Shown piece after piece: positions 9,950-21,600 of a stretch of 42,634 nt of DNA. Made by a program: the position numbers and the translations under genes. Numbering within the stretch: the first letter of the stretch is position 1; each line of letters opens with the position of its first letter. Source of the DNA: Priapulus caudatus (taxonomy: Eukaryota > Priapulida > Priapulimorpha > Priapulimorphida > Priapulidae); the NCBI RefSeq assembly GCF_000485595.1, contig NW_014577134.1, forward strand, positions 417,604-460,237. The letters are read 5' to 3'. The notes below the pieces were generated by a model that was given only the letters and a program-made list of their open reading frames with translations, did no database searches and had not been told where the DNA came from.

Positions 9950-10800
9950 ATGCAACGAATTCACGATTTAATACATTTTGTCATTACTGTCGGCGGCGTG
10001 ACTGAATATGCGTAACATGTTAACAGTTGGTAACTTGGTATCACATATCACATGTGTATGTGTAGCATGTGTGTACAGGCTCTATCACGACCTATAGTGA
10101 CTGGACTTATGTGTCATGTATAAAGGTGGTAGCACGGGGATATCATGACATGTCTGCATGTGGTGTCAAATGTGCAGGGGTACCGTATCTCTAAGGGTGG
10201 TATTTGTGTGTAGGGGTGTTGTATTTCTACGTGTCGTGTCAGATTTGTAGGGGGTATCATCTGTATAATGTTGGTTTCTCGTGTGCAGGAGTATCATTAT
10301 ATCAGGAGTAGATAATAGAAGATCTTCTATTATCTACTCCTGATTATATGTCTTCATGTTGTGTCAGAAGTATAAGGATACCATATCTGGAAACGTGGTT
10401 TCTCGTGTGTAGGGGTATCATGATATGGCTTCATGTTGTGTCAGAAGTATAAGGGTACCATATCTGGAAACGTGGTTTCGCGAGTGTAGGCGTATCATGA
10501 TATGTCAACATGTTGTGTCACATATGTAGAAGTATAATATTTCTACACGTTGGGTCACTTGTGTTAGTTGTGTAGGAACATCATACGTTTGAAGGCATAT
10601 GTGTACAGGTGGTATCTTACATACAGGTGGTAATCATATCTGTGTACGGGTGATATCACATGCGTCCAGGGAAATATCGTATGTGTGCAGCTGGTATCAC
10701 ATGTGTGACTGCATGGGACTGACTACGTTACATGTGTTACCAGTTGGTGGCACGTGTTTGTAGTGAATGTGACAATCTCTACAACCCATGTTAACAGGTG
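9950..10800. repeat. degenerate TG-rich minisatellite (GTATCA-based)
   Basis: Recurring words such as GTGTAGGGGTATCA, GTGGTATC and CATGTTGTGTCA are arranged at irregular 40-90-base intervals. The clearest tandem pair, ~80 bases with few differences, runs about 10348-10428 and 10429-10505 (shared TTCATGTTGTGTCAGAAGTA). A perfect palindrome interrupts it at 10301. Confidence 0.75.
10301..10344. repeat. perfect 44-bp palindrome, no spacer
   Basis: The left half begins ATCAGGAGTAGATAATAGAA and, with GA added, is mirrored exactly by the right half. There are no mismatches and no loop. Symmetry stops sharply at both edges (T opposite T). Confidence 0.97.
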
Positions 10801-12535
10801 GGGTGGTGTATGTGTGGGGTGAATGTGACTAATTACGTTTTTTTACATGTCAACGGGTCGCGTAACAGGTATATTCGTGTGTTTTCGACTGTATTTCATG
10901 CTTCTCATTTGTATGTTTCTCACGACAAATTTTTTGTTTTTCTTGAACGAGGGGTAAATGGTTATTTTTTCAACGACTTTATTTTTCTAATATAAAGCAA
11001 CTGCAGTTGAAAAATGCTAACGGTGATGCCTGCCGCGCCATCTTTGTAATTAAACATCTATCATCTCCTGTTAAACAGCGTTAACGCGTTGACAACCCTC
11101 GTGTGCGACCCCCCTGAATCCCTTGTCCTACCTAGACAAGCGCTGCATGGGCGCCATGTTATAATGACCTCATTTAACGGACGTTTCGCTTAGCAGACGA
11201 GCCTCATGAAAGCATTTCATTCGTTAAAGGATGTATGATTGTATTCTGTGATTCTAAAGACATGCTGCTTGCATGAGTTCTGCCGAATCCAACCATTCGT
11301 TAACGATATTCATGAAACATGACAATTTCCCCGTTACTCCAATAAGCGATTGCAAAAGATTTGGATATCCACAACAGACATTATTTATATTATACAATAT
11401 ATAGGCTCCTATGTCCTCCTATTGGTACCGACATGTCACCTGACTTCAACAACGAATTAGATAATGAACGGTAGCCACGCTTGGCCACTTGGCAAAGAGC
11501 GTAAGTGTTCAACAAAGGTTTGAATGAAATAGGTTATCAATGCTAGTCACATCCTGCATTCAGCGTGCGGCGACATTATTGGTATAAAACATGATGGCGG
11601 AGCCCGCCTGTTTACAGAGATACGTGCAGCTGCGACAGTTAAATTCTAGAACGGGTCACGCGTCAGTTAACGCAGCAACCGCGGGAGAGCAGGTTGTCCC
11701 GAGAACTGTAGGAAAAAAACGACCACTTGCAATGAAAACGAAATTCTATCAATAAATCGCGCTGTTTGAAAGTTGGAAAATCGACGCGATATCGATGAAT
11801 TCACATTTATGAATCGTAATTATGAGCGTGAAAATCTTTGACATTGAGAATCCGAGAGGCGAGTGAGGGCGCAGGTTGCAGATCTGCGAAAGTAGACGAA
11901 ATTAAATTGATCACTCGGCGACTTTAACGCGCCTCGATGTGTCGTCAGTGGTGGCGCTCGTGCTGCCATGTTCTCAGTGAAACGACTAGTTGTTGAGCCA
12001 TAGACACAATATACTAGTTAGATTTATATACTAGTCGATCTGCATACATTTCTTGTGGGTTGAGCGGTGTCTTTCTATACGCAGCGTAAAAGGAAGCCTC
12101 AGTGCAAGTCCATAAGATTTGCGGTTCTGTGTGAGTTATCGTTAGCAAGTGTACGCTCTGTTACACATTTGAATGTTCGCCAGGTGGTTTTAATTGTCCT
12201 CGTGCACTAGCTGTACGTGTTCTGCTATAACGGTCAGTTATCGACGTCTCTCTTATGTGTGTTACGTCATCGTTGGTCATGTTTTTTTAGAGAAAAGCGT
12301 ACTAGCTCTATAGATCAGCTCATCTCACCTACATAGGATATTATAAACAATGGTATCTGTAAACAGCTTGAGATCCGTGCAATTATAATTAATTACATGC
12401 TACTTTTGTGACTCGTTGGATAATCAGTAACACGGATACGCGGTAGCAGAGTAGCACTCTTAATTATGTAATATGTATATTTTAGTGTTCTTTGCCTTTA
12501 TGTTCACTGTTACAATATACTGTTTTAATTTTCAG
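10801..12535. other. upstream region of the zinc-finger gene
   Basis: No coding frame of note. It probably contains the promoter and any 5' untranslated exons of the gene whose first recognised exon starts at 12536, but I cannot place a start site. TATAAAA occurs at 11583-11589; this alone is weak evidence. Confidence 0.35.
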
Positions 12536-12604
12536 GGAAATGCCTCAACCGGGCTACAAGGCAATATGTCTGAAGACGGTCATGGGAGGCAATCTTACAC
12601 GGGT
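12536..12604 (+). CDS. zinc-finger gene, exon 1 (first coding exon)
   Basis: Acceptor TTTTAATTTTCAG precedes 12536 and donor GTAAGT follows 12604. In the frame that matches the next exon, ATG at 12566 gives [13 protein letters not shown] and ends in phase 0. The same frame is also open upstream of the ATG, so a longer N-terminus from an earlier exon cannot be excluded. Another ATG at 12540 is in a different frame. Confidence 0.65.
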
Positions 12605-15600
12605 GTAAGTAACAGATCGAGTACATCCTACCTGCTGTTTCTTCTCAATACAGTATAATAAATACACTTTTGAAGCTGCTTTTACATAAAATCAAATTAA
12701 AGGAATATGGACTGCCTACCAAGTCGATGTGATCGCGATATCCGCTATCTCTAGCCTGTCAACGTCAAATTAAAGTACACGAAGACATTGTATTCACTCT
12801 ATGATATTTCTATGTCCAGTAGCAGCCCGCGTTACCTAGACTAGGTCGTAGTTCGTCAGCTCACCCTGTTCGCATGGACTGTGCAAATATGATTTTTGCC
12901 ATGCATGACAGATGAATCCGTCTAGAATCGTAACTGCTGTCCGTCTTCTAGTTTACTTTCGGATATCCGAAACACTTATTTGACGAGCAGAAAACGTTAC
13001 ATTAACCATTTCCGAGGAGATGGTATAAGCATAAATTTAGCGTCAATTTAACAATTTTAGATATGCTGTTTCATTGTATTTGATTAGCTACTACAGTCAC
13101 TTTAATGACGATCTCAATAGTTGCAAATGAGTTAAGTCGAAACGCTTCTTATCAGATTAATTGTTAGGTATGGTGATTTTCCTTGATGGCCCACCCTCAC
13201 GGTAACAGGAAAGTTATGTGGAGAGAGAGGGGGAGGAAACGAAAGAATAAGATATAGAAAAATTGAGGGAGAGGGTGAGAGAGAGCGCGATAGAGAAAAA
13301 AAGCGAACGAGAGAGAAAGAGAAAGAGAGAGAGAGCTGGAAATGGCCGGAGTAAAAGAAACGGATGGTCGCGAGGTGCGAAAGATAAGGAAAGTGATTGA
13401 GAGATAAAGTGTGTGGGAAGAGAAGGAGGGGAGAATGTGATGCGAAAGAAAGCGAGAACGCGAAGTCAAGAATATGTAATGAGTTTTTTATGTTATAAAA
13501 TATCAAAACGTATAATATTATTAGCTTTACTTTATTCGCTTAGTCACACTTATATTTCCTTTTCGTCTTTCTATTTCGGTATTCTGCAGGTCTGCGAATG
13601 GATATATCCACGACTTCAGTGCATGCCTAAAATGCATCGCAGTCATTATATAGCCACTAACACCCAAAACCTGTCAAGATCGTGCTCAAGGCCAACTAAA
13701 CCTCTTTCATTTCTGTTGCAGAAAAAAAATCCCTAAATCTAAATCACGTCTCCCCAAGCGCTTGCCCGCGCTGACCGGTAAACCTGAAACCAGATTTCCC
13801 AACATTATTATGAAGCGGCCCACAATAGCTCCCTTTCATTAATATCCAAAAACGCAAACAAAGAGTTTGTGCGCGCCAAAACCCGGCCAGTCATCAATGG
13901 TGCCTCATTATACAGCGCATATGCGTCCATGGCAGATTACTGAGGTGTGCAAGAGCGCGTGCGTGCATGCGTGCCCGCGTGCGCGTGCGAGTGCGCGGGC
14001 TTTCAAACCTGGGTCATCGTCGAGAAATATGGAATATTTCTTTCTGTTTAGGTTTGTCCAGATGAGACGGGCGGGATAAGAGCAATAAGCATTTGAATCG
14101 CCGCTATAATTGTGCGTGCATGATCAATGTGTGATGATGCCACTGTTTTGCAAAATATTCGGTTCGATGCCGATTTCTTTCGTGCGAATATGTTATTTGG
14201 ACAGTTTGAAAATACGGGGCTCGTTGACACGGAATCGTTATTTTCTCTGTGATGACATATTCGTGATTACTTTCGTGTGCCTGCAAGTAGGTGTTTGAAG
14301 CTTTCGTGCCGGAGCATCTCTCGATCATGTTCTTGCAAAAAACACTAATTTTGTGCAGTTGCTTGGTAAATCTTCTTTTTCTTTGTTACTCTAGAATGTC
14401 AAGTATTTTATAGATTCAGGACGTTTGTATGAGGTATACGCGAAACAATTAGTGCGGTTAGCATTGATTTTTAAAACATTAATTATTTGTATATTAGTAT
14501 AATTTTTTACATCTCGGTTCTTGTGGAACAATATACTAGACTTCGGTTAGGGGTTTTGAAACGTGCACCATTCTCACATTGCATTGAATTTTTATTAACC
14601 ATGTCTTAAAATATTACTGGAAACTACAGTTGCGTTTACTCTGTGTTTCAACTACCCACCCCTTCATTATTGAATACTTAATTCCATGCTAAGCTACTCC
14701 GTCTAATTTAAACATTGTGCATATCATTATAATAAATCAAATCTTCTTTGACAGATGCCTGCCAGTCTCAATGGTCAGAGAGGAAAAAGCAAACAAAAAC
14801 GAAACAACGTGCAACGCTGTGGCCAGTCTAGCGCATCCAGCCCTTTCTAAACGAGCGGTTCAGGTGGCAGTCTAAAACCGTCATTTGCATAGTCATGAAA
14901 AGAATCCAGTTTTGAAATGGGTTGGGTGATGTTTGAAGGTTGGCCGTCTTAGAGACAGGGGATGGTATATGGTTCCGTTTAGAGGCCCGACCCTATGTAC
15001 TAGGTCTGTTACATTACAAAGTGCTAATGAAAGGGACATTGACACTGAAATTATATATGCGTTCATGTTTTTGATAGCCTAACAGCATATTTCAGCCACT
15101 GACCTATAGGTTTTAAATTACGGTACTTGGCTGCATAAAAAAATGCGAGAAAATGTCCCATATTATTCTTATCACTATGCTGCCAACGTTTACTATGATA
15201 CCTACTACCATGAGCAATACCACCATTCATTATTATCACCATTATCATAACCACTGTCATCACTAATACTACCGTCACCATCAAACCCATAGATGCAACC
15301 CCCATCACAACCCTCACCACCACCATCATCACAACCCTCACCACCATCCCAACCAACACCACCATCACAATCCTAACCACCCTTACCGCTACCGCCGCCG
15401 CCGCCGCCGCCGCCGCCGTTACCATCATAGCTCTGCGTTCAGACAGCACTCAATTTTATATAATTATTGTTCGTATAGGGTTCTGTTTTACGACGTTTTT
15501 CGATGCTATGAGTTTGTGCGATGCGGCTATTTCATGCCTCGTGTCGCCTAACGTGGCGCGCGTGCACTGGGACGTTACTTCATACCTCCGGATCGAATGT

Positions 15601-18600
15601 TTTTCTTGCATTATTTTTCTTTAGAGGGGCCCCGCGATTTTCTCTACCCAATACGTCTCTCTTAATAGCTCATTATGTAACACGGAGTCTCCGGTAATTA
15701 TTTAATCATGAAGATCGAAGACAAAATATTTAGTCTGAGCGTTCGCAAGAAAACTGCCAGCAAACGTTTGATAAATTGGCGCATGCAGGCAGTGACAGAT
15801 GCCAAGCAATTCATTTGTTGTTAACTTCATCCGCCAACGGTTGCTGCTACCCAATGATATCTAGGGCAAATAACCTCAGTGACCAGTGCGTGTACGCGAA
15901 CGTAGGTTGGGAGTGAAGGGGAGTGGAGGGAGGGAGGATCACTCACTAAAGCTGCGCTGGGCAAACCTGGAAGAGTGGCGCTGATAATTAATTAGATATA
16001 GTGAGTTGAGGGCTTCGTGTATCTTGACATTGCTATCGTGCAGTTAATATAATATGATGAGTAGATAAATACCTATACGTAACGGATGAGTGTTATAGTT
16101 GGCAGGCATAATTAATCGACCTTGAAACGTAAATTTGTGGATTATCGTATAGTACTTAAAACTCGTTCCAACTTCAAACGAATGACTGTATAGCTTGCGT
16201 AATATATATATATTGTGTAATATCTGTAGCAGGGCTGCATCGTGTGAAAAGCTTCATTGTTATCTACATTTTACAATACGCGTACACCGTGGCCAGCGTG
16301 TTGTAACGATTCGATGCATAATCTTGTCATCAAAGATTTTGAGCGCGCGTCGGTACAGCATGAGGCGCCATCTCTCGGTACAAAATTGAAGCTATATTGC
16401 CGGATTCCGTTGCGCACGCGTGTAATGTGCGTATTCATAGAGGGAAAGTCACCTTAGGATGAGCATATGCTTGCTGTGCGTGCTAGTGCAATTAACAGCG
16501 TATTCCGGCGGAATAATTGCCGTTACATTTTAAAATATCCCCCCTTGCGTGATTACGGGGGTGATCTTGGTTGGACCCTAGCCTTGCCAACTGCGTGTCA
16601 ATAAATGTTTATCAAACTTTTCCTTTTTTTCTAATGCATCTACTTTGTGTGTCTGTCCCGGTAGGATGATAAAAAAAACTCACATACCCATGTGTCAGAT
16701 AACCATCCGGCAGCTGTTGGATGCTACTAGCTGTATCACGGGGTCTACAAATTATCAAGGATAAATGAAAGGCACCAAGAGGCAGGCTCGAACTTTTTGT
16801 GGTGTTATTTTCCGTTTGCCGGGGTCCGATTTTATTCGGGATTTCTCGGCAGACAAAAATTTTGCGCTTCGCACTTTTTAGCGGGCTTCGCCCTGTTTAT
16901 CAGGTGCTGCCTGAATCATGGCAGCTCTCTAGCTTGCCGTGGTGCGGTAGCTTTCAAATTCCTTCCTACACACAGCTCTGCTACCACTCACAATATTGTG
17001 CCTACACTTACTGCAATACACTCACTAGAAACCGTGCAGCATCACTTAAATAATTTCGAATTTCAAAAGAAAGGTCTACGCAATAACGTGAAGCGATTGT
17101 TTTAATTTTCAAAGTTGTGTAATCGATGGGCTGTCATCGACAACGTGATCTGTTGGTCTTCCTGCGATTGCTTGGGTCAGGGCCGTATATAGGTCGCTGT
17201 AGCTGATCTGCTACGGAAGGTTTAGCGGACATGGGCATATTACGCAGTTAGGAAACTCTTTATAACGTTTTCATTTAAATTTGTAATGTGTTTGCGATTT
17301 TTTTTTTTAACAAACAACATCGAACATTGATCGGGCAAAGCACATGGCTAGCATTCTTCCGTCAAAGTTTCGCGATTGTATAGTATTGATAAATGTTGTT
17401 TTCACATTTTACAGTGCATGCCATGCACAGAATAATGTCAGAATATCATCCCCCCCCCCCGTGTTTACCATTTCTGATTTATTAGCAAGTTATTTTCTAT
17501 GAGAAGTCGAAGCGATAAAATGGTTCAGATATTCACGTTGCTGTACGATTTTTCGAAGCTGCATGTACGTGGCAATAAAGCGTTTCACTATTTTAACATT
17601 TCTACATGCCCTAGGCTGGCGAAGAAGCTTCGACTAAAACTAAATTCGTTTGAAGTTTTAACATAAACAATAAGTATGGTAGCAAAAAAATAACACTCAT
17701 TATTAGCTTTTTTTCATATACGGCTCTGAACTTTTTGTTTTAGGAAGTATGCCTGTGCTGCCTTTGTATTAACGTATTTCGAAAAGTATGATGAAAATTT
17801 CGAGGATGATGCAGTAATTTGACTATGAAAGATAGGAACACTAAGAATAGTTTGATATGTAGTTTTCATTTTGTACCTGACACGCTTTTGACAAGACCTA
17901 TTTATAATAATAACTCGGATACTTGAAGGTAACATTATTCTACATATTTGATTGTTAGCTGCGTGTTTCTTCCCGCTACCAAATGAATGATAGCATTTCT
18001 GCGTGATCAGTCCCTGAATGTTTTCATGTTTGTCTTCCCATTTGTTAGTCTGTGTTTTGCCTCGTCTACTGCGCGTCTACTGCGCGTCTACTGGGTTTCC
18101 TGCCGATCCTGTATTATAGGGTGCCACTACTAAAACATTGAGAACACGTGTCGCTATAAAACTGCGGATGTGTGTCAATAGTAAGTATATTTTAGTCTAA
18201 TGGTTACATTGCAGATAATCCTGGTAACTAACAATACACAGTGTGTTGTATGTTTAGACATTTGACAATACACTGTGTATTGTTAGCAAGCTTTCAACAA
18301 TACACTGTGTATTGTTGAACACCTAACAATACACTGTGTATGTTTGAACACCTTCTAACAATACACTGTGTATTGTAGTAGGGTACCTGTGGCAGCTTTC
18401 AACAATACACTGTTTATTGTTGAACACCTTCTAACAATACACTTTTTTTCTTTTCTTTTCTTTTTTATTCGTTTACTTTTTGATTTGTAAACTTGAAATT
18501 GACATTTATTGAAATTATTTTATTTATTTTATTGAATTTGTGCTAATGTGAACTCAATTACTATTTTATCAAATATTCACTAAACTTGTCAAAATCATCG

Positions 18601-21600
18601 GCATCCAGTATGTGTTAAAAATGGACACACGACTGCAGCGCGGGACTGTCAGCTATCACGGTTATACACTACGAACATTTGTCTAAATGGTTGTCTGCTA
18701 CGAGAGGTGATATCTGTATAGTACAGATCGAATGTACCGCTAACGCACGTTTCTAAAAGCAGTTTTATTCGATGATCATTTTTTACGTTTCTCTGCATCT
18801 GTGGCCTTTATTTAGTACGTCAAATCAACATGTAGACTATTCAGTCGTCTTTGATTTTTGACATTATGAGGCCATTAACAAGCTTCGCGTTTGTATCTAT
18901 TCAATTGATTTATGGAATTAGGCATTCTATAAACGACATGTGCTTCTAAAAATGCCAGTATGTATGTGGATGGCAGTGAAGTTGTTGCAAGGATTTTCCA
19001 ACAGTCACTTAGCAGAAGTCCCACGTATGCAGACAGCTGATTCATAACTGTTCGAGCATCTTCGCGCTTCGAAAATCACGGCAGCATATGAAGAAATATC
19101 TAGAACTAGCGGATACCCGCGTTGCCCGGGGAAAATCAGTGGCGTTACTCAGTTGGTGACCGCTTGGTTGAAAGGAAAATACCCAAAAAAAATCGAACTA
19201 TCTATCTATCCATGCATCCATCCATGCATCCATTGCATTACATGTCATCCCATCCCATCCCATCGCACCGCATCCCATTCCATCCCATGCCATATCCCAT
19301 CCCATCCCATCGCATGCCATCTCATCGCATCCCAGGCCATGCCATGCCATCCCATCCCATCCCATCGCACCGCATCCCATCCCATCCCATCCTATCCCAT
19401 GCATCCTATGCCATGCTATCCCATCCCATCTCATCCATCGCATGCCATCCATGCCATCCCATCCCATCTCATCCCAACAGTAGAAAACTAGACAGAGGGC
19501 ACTCACGGAGAGTGCATACCTCCGCCAGCATGTAACATGTATGTGTTACGAGCTGGCTCGCCGCTCGCTGCTGGCTGCTGCCTGACTGACTTGCCTGCTG
19601 CTGACTCGCCGCTCGCTGGTGGTTGCTGGTGACTTCCTCGCCTGCTGCTGACTCGCCGCTCGCTGACTGGACACACACACACACACGAACACACACACGA
19701 GACCGATTACATTACCTCCTTGGCGGAGGTAATAATAAGAAATAAAAAGATGAAAGTCATTAAAATAAAAAAGTCAAAAATAATAAATAATAAAATGAAA
19801 TTATATAGAAAATATAATAATATTTGATATGTAACCTACTTAGCAGGGGCGTAAATCCGTACCGAGGAGTGGGAGGGATGATCGGCGATAGCCGGGGGCG
19901 AAATTAACCTTGGCTGCCGCAGGCAGGCCCGCGTGCCGTAGGCATGCCAGTGCTAGGGGTGTCTGGGGGCATGCCCCCCACAAACTTTTGAAATATTTAA
20001 GCCATTTTCCTGCAATCTGAGGCATACTGTGGGCCATATCTCATGTCTGATGACACTATCGCAACCCTAGACTCATCCCTACAAGTTAGGATTCAAAACA
20101 CTTTTCATGACTTTTCAGAGAGCGTACACAGTTAGGTACTACTATAGTAATAATACATGTTATTAAAACACAGGTAAGAATTGCAATTTCTCACAATTTC
20201 AGTGTTTTTGTATGTTTGCAACCATACTTTTTGGGCTATTCTTTTTTTCTCTCTTTTTTTGAATCTCAGGGGGGATATTTGTACAGGCATCCCCCTCCTT
20301 CAAGTAGCGGGGGGGATGCATTCCCCCAAATTTTCCCCCCCGGGATTTACGCCCCTGCTACCTAGGCTTCCGTGAAGTGTTCCCGTGAGTTTGCGCTATC
20401 ATTATCATCTACCATAGTTTATTCTGGATTTTTACTAAACGTTTAAATGTGGCGGTACTCAGTTGGTGACCGCTTGGTTGAAAGAAAATACCCAAAAAAA
20501 TCGAACTATCTATCTATCCATGCATCCATCCATGCAATGATGCATCCATCCATTTATCGCATTCCATGCCATCCCATCCCATCCCATCGCACCGCATCCC
20601 ATCCCATCCCATGCCATATCCCATCCCATCCCATCGCATGCCATCTCATCGCATTCCATGCCATGCCATGCCATCCCATCGCATCCCATCCCATCCCCCC
20701 GCTCTTATTTTGAAATTAACGGTGAATACGGCAGAAGTACATACTAAACAGTCAAAAAGTAAAGAAACAAAGCATTTTCCGAGGTAGGATTCGAACCCAG
20801 AATCAATGGTTTAGTAGTACGATGCTGTATCCATTCGGCTACTAGGCCGTTATGGTTATACACAATGGATTCACACGTACGTGATGTATAATGTTAACCT
20901 GTACCTATTGATAAATATAATTTTTATAAATTTTTAACTTTTTAACTTTTTTGAAATTTTGTTTTAGCCAGAACCACCTCCCAGACGTGCTGATTCTGAA
21001 AATATATTTAGTTTTCCTCTAGACTGCGGAGTTCTCTAGTTATGCGCGAACACACAAATTCGGCTGAACAACTTTATATATATAGAAGCTCAGGGTCGCG
21101 GCGTTTCATTCGCCGAATCTGAAATAAACGTAGATTGTGTAGAATGTAAAGTAGTTAGATGTTCAAATATTTAAAGGGTGGGGGGCTCATTCGGTTGCAG
21201 TAGTTGCTAGGCAATTTTGTATATAATACGTTGCTTAGCAGTTAGAAATAGCAATCGAAGTGCACTGCACTTGTCGTACTTTCAGATTGAAGTCTGGCCA
21301 TAGCGAGTGGAGGGTATCTAGGGTTATAGTTTTAATATAAAGAGCAAGATATGAGACTCGCTCTCGCACTTAGCGTTGTTGCTTGCCATCAGCACGTGGT
21401 CATTGCAGGTTTGCGGCACATCGCAGAACCTGCTGTAGATTGGCCCGAGAGCCCAAGCTATTATTTTACACGGGAACAATAAAGTACAGTGTAAACAAAT
21501 TGATTTTATTTGCGCAATTCCACTCGTTGACAGCCCCCTTGTTTCATTCGTAGTGCGACTGCATGTGTAACACCTACTAAGCGGCTTTGTTTGCGAGCGC

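Noticed and set aside
15063-15449. Met/Val/Ala-rich minus-strand ORF
   Set aside because: Caused by CCG and CAT/CAC repeats.
18230-18443. CRISPR-like array
   Set aside because: Repeats are palindromic with short, partly shared, uneven spacers in a eukaryotic intron; no cas genes.
19122-19535. 137-codon frame rich in His-Pro-Ser
   Set aside because: Lies on the (CCCAT)n tract of a Helitron copy; equivalents appear at 20566 and on the minus strand at 39060-39357.
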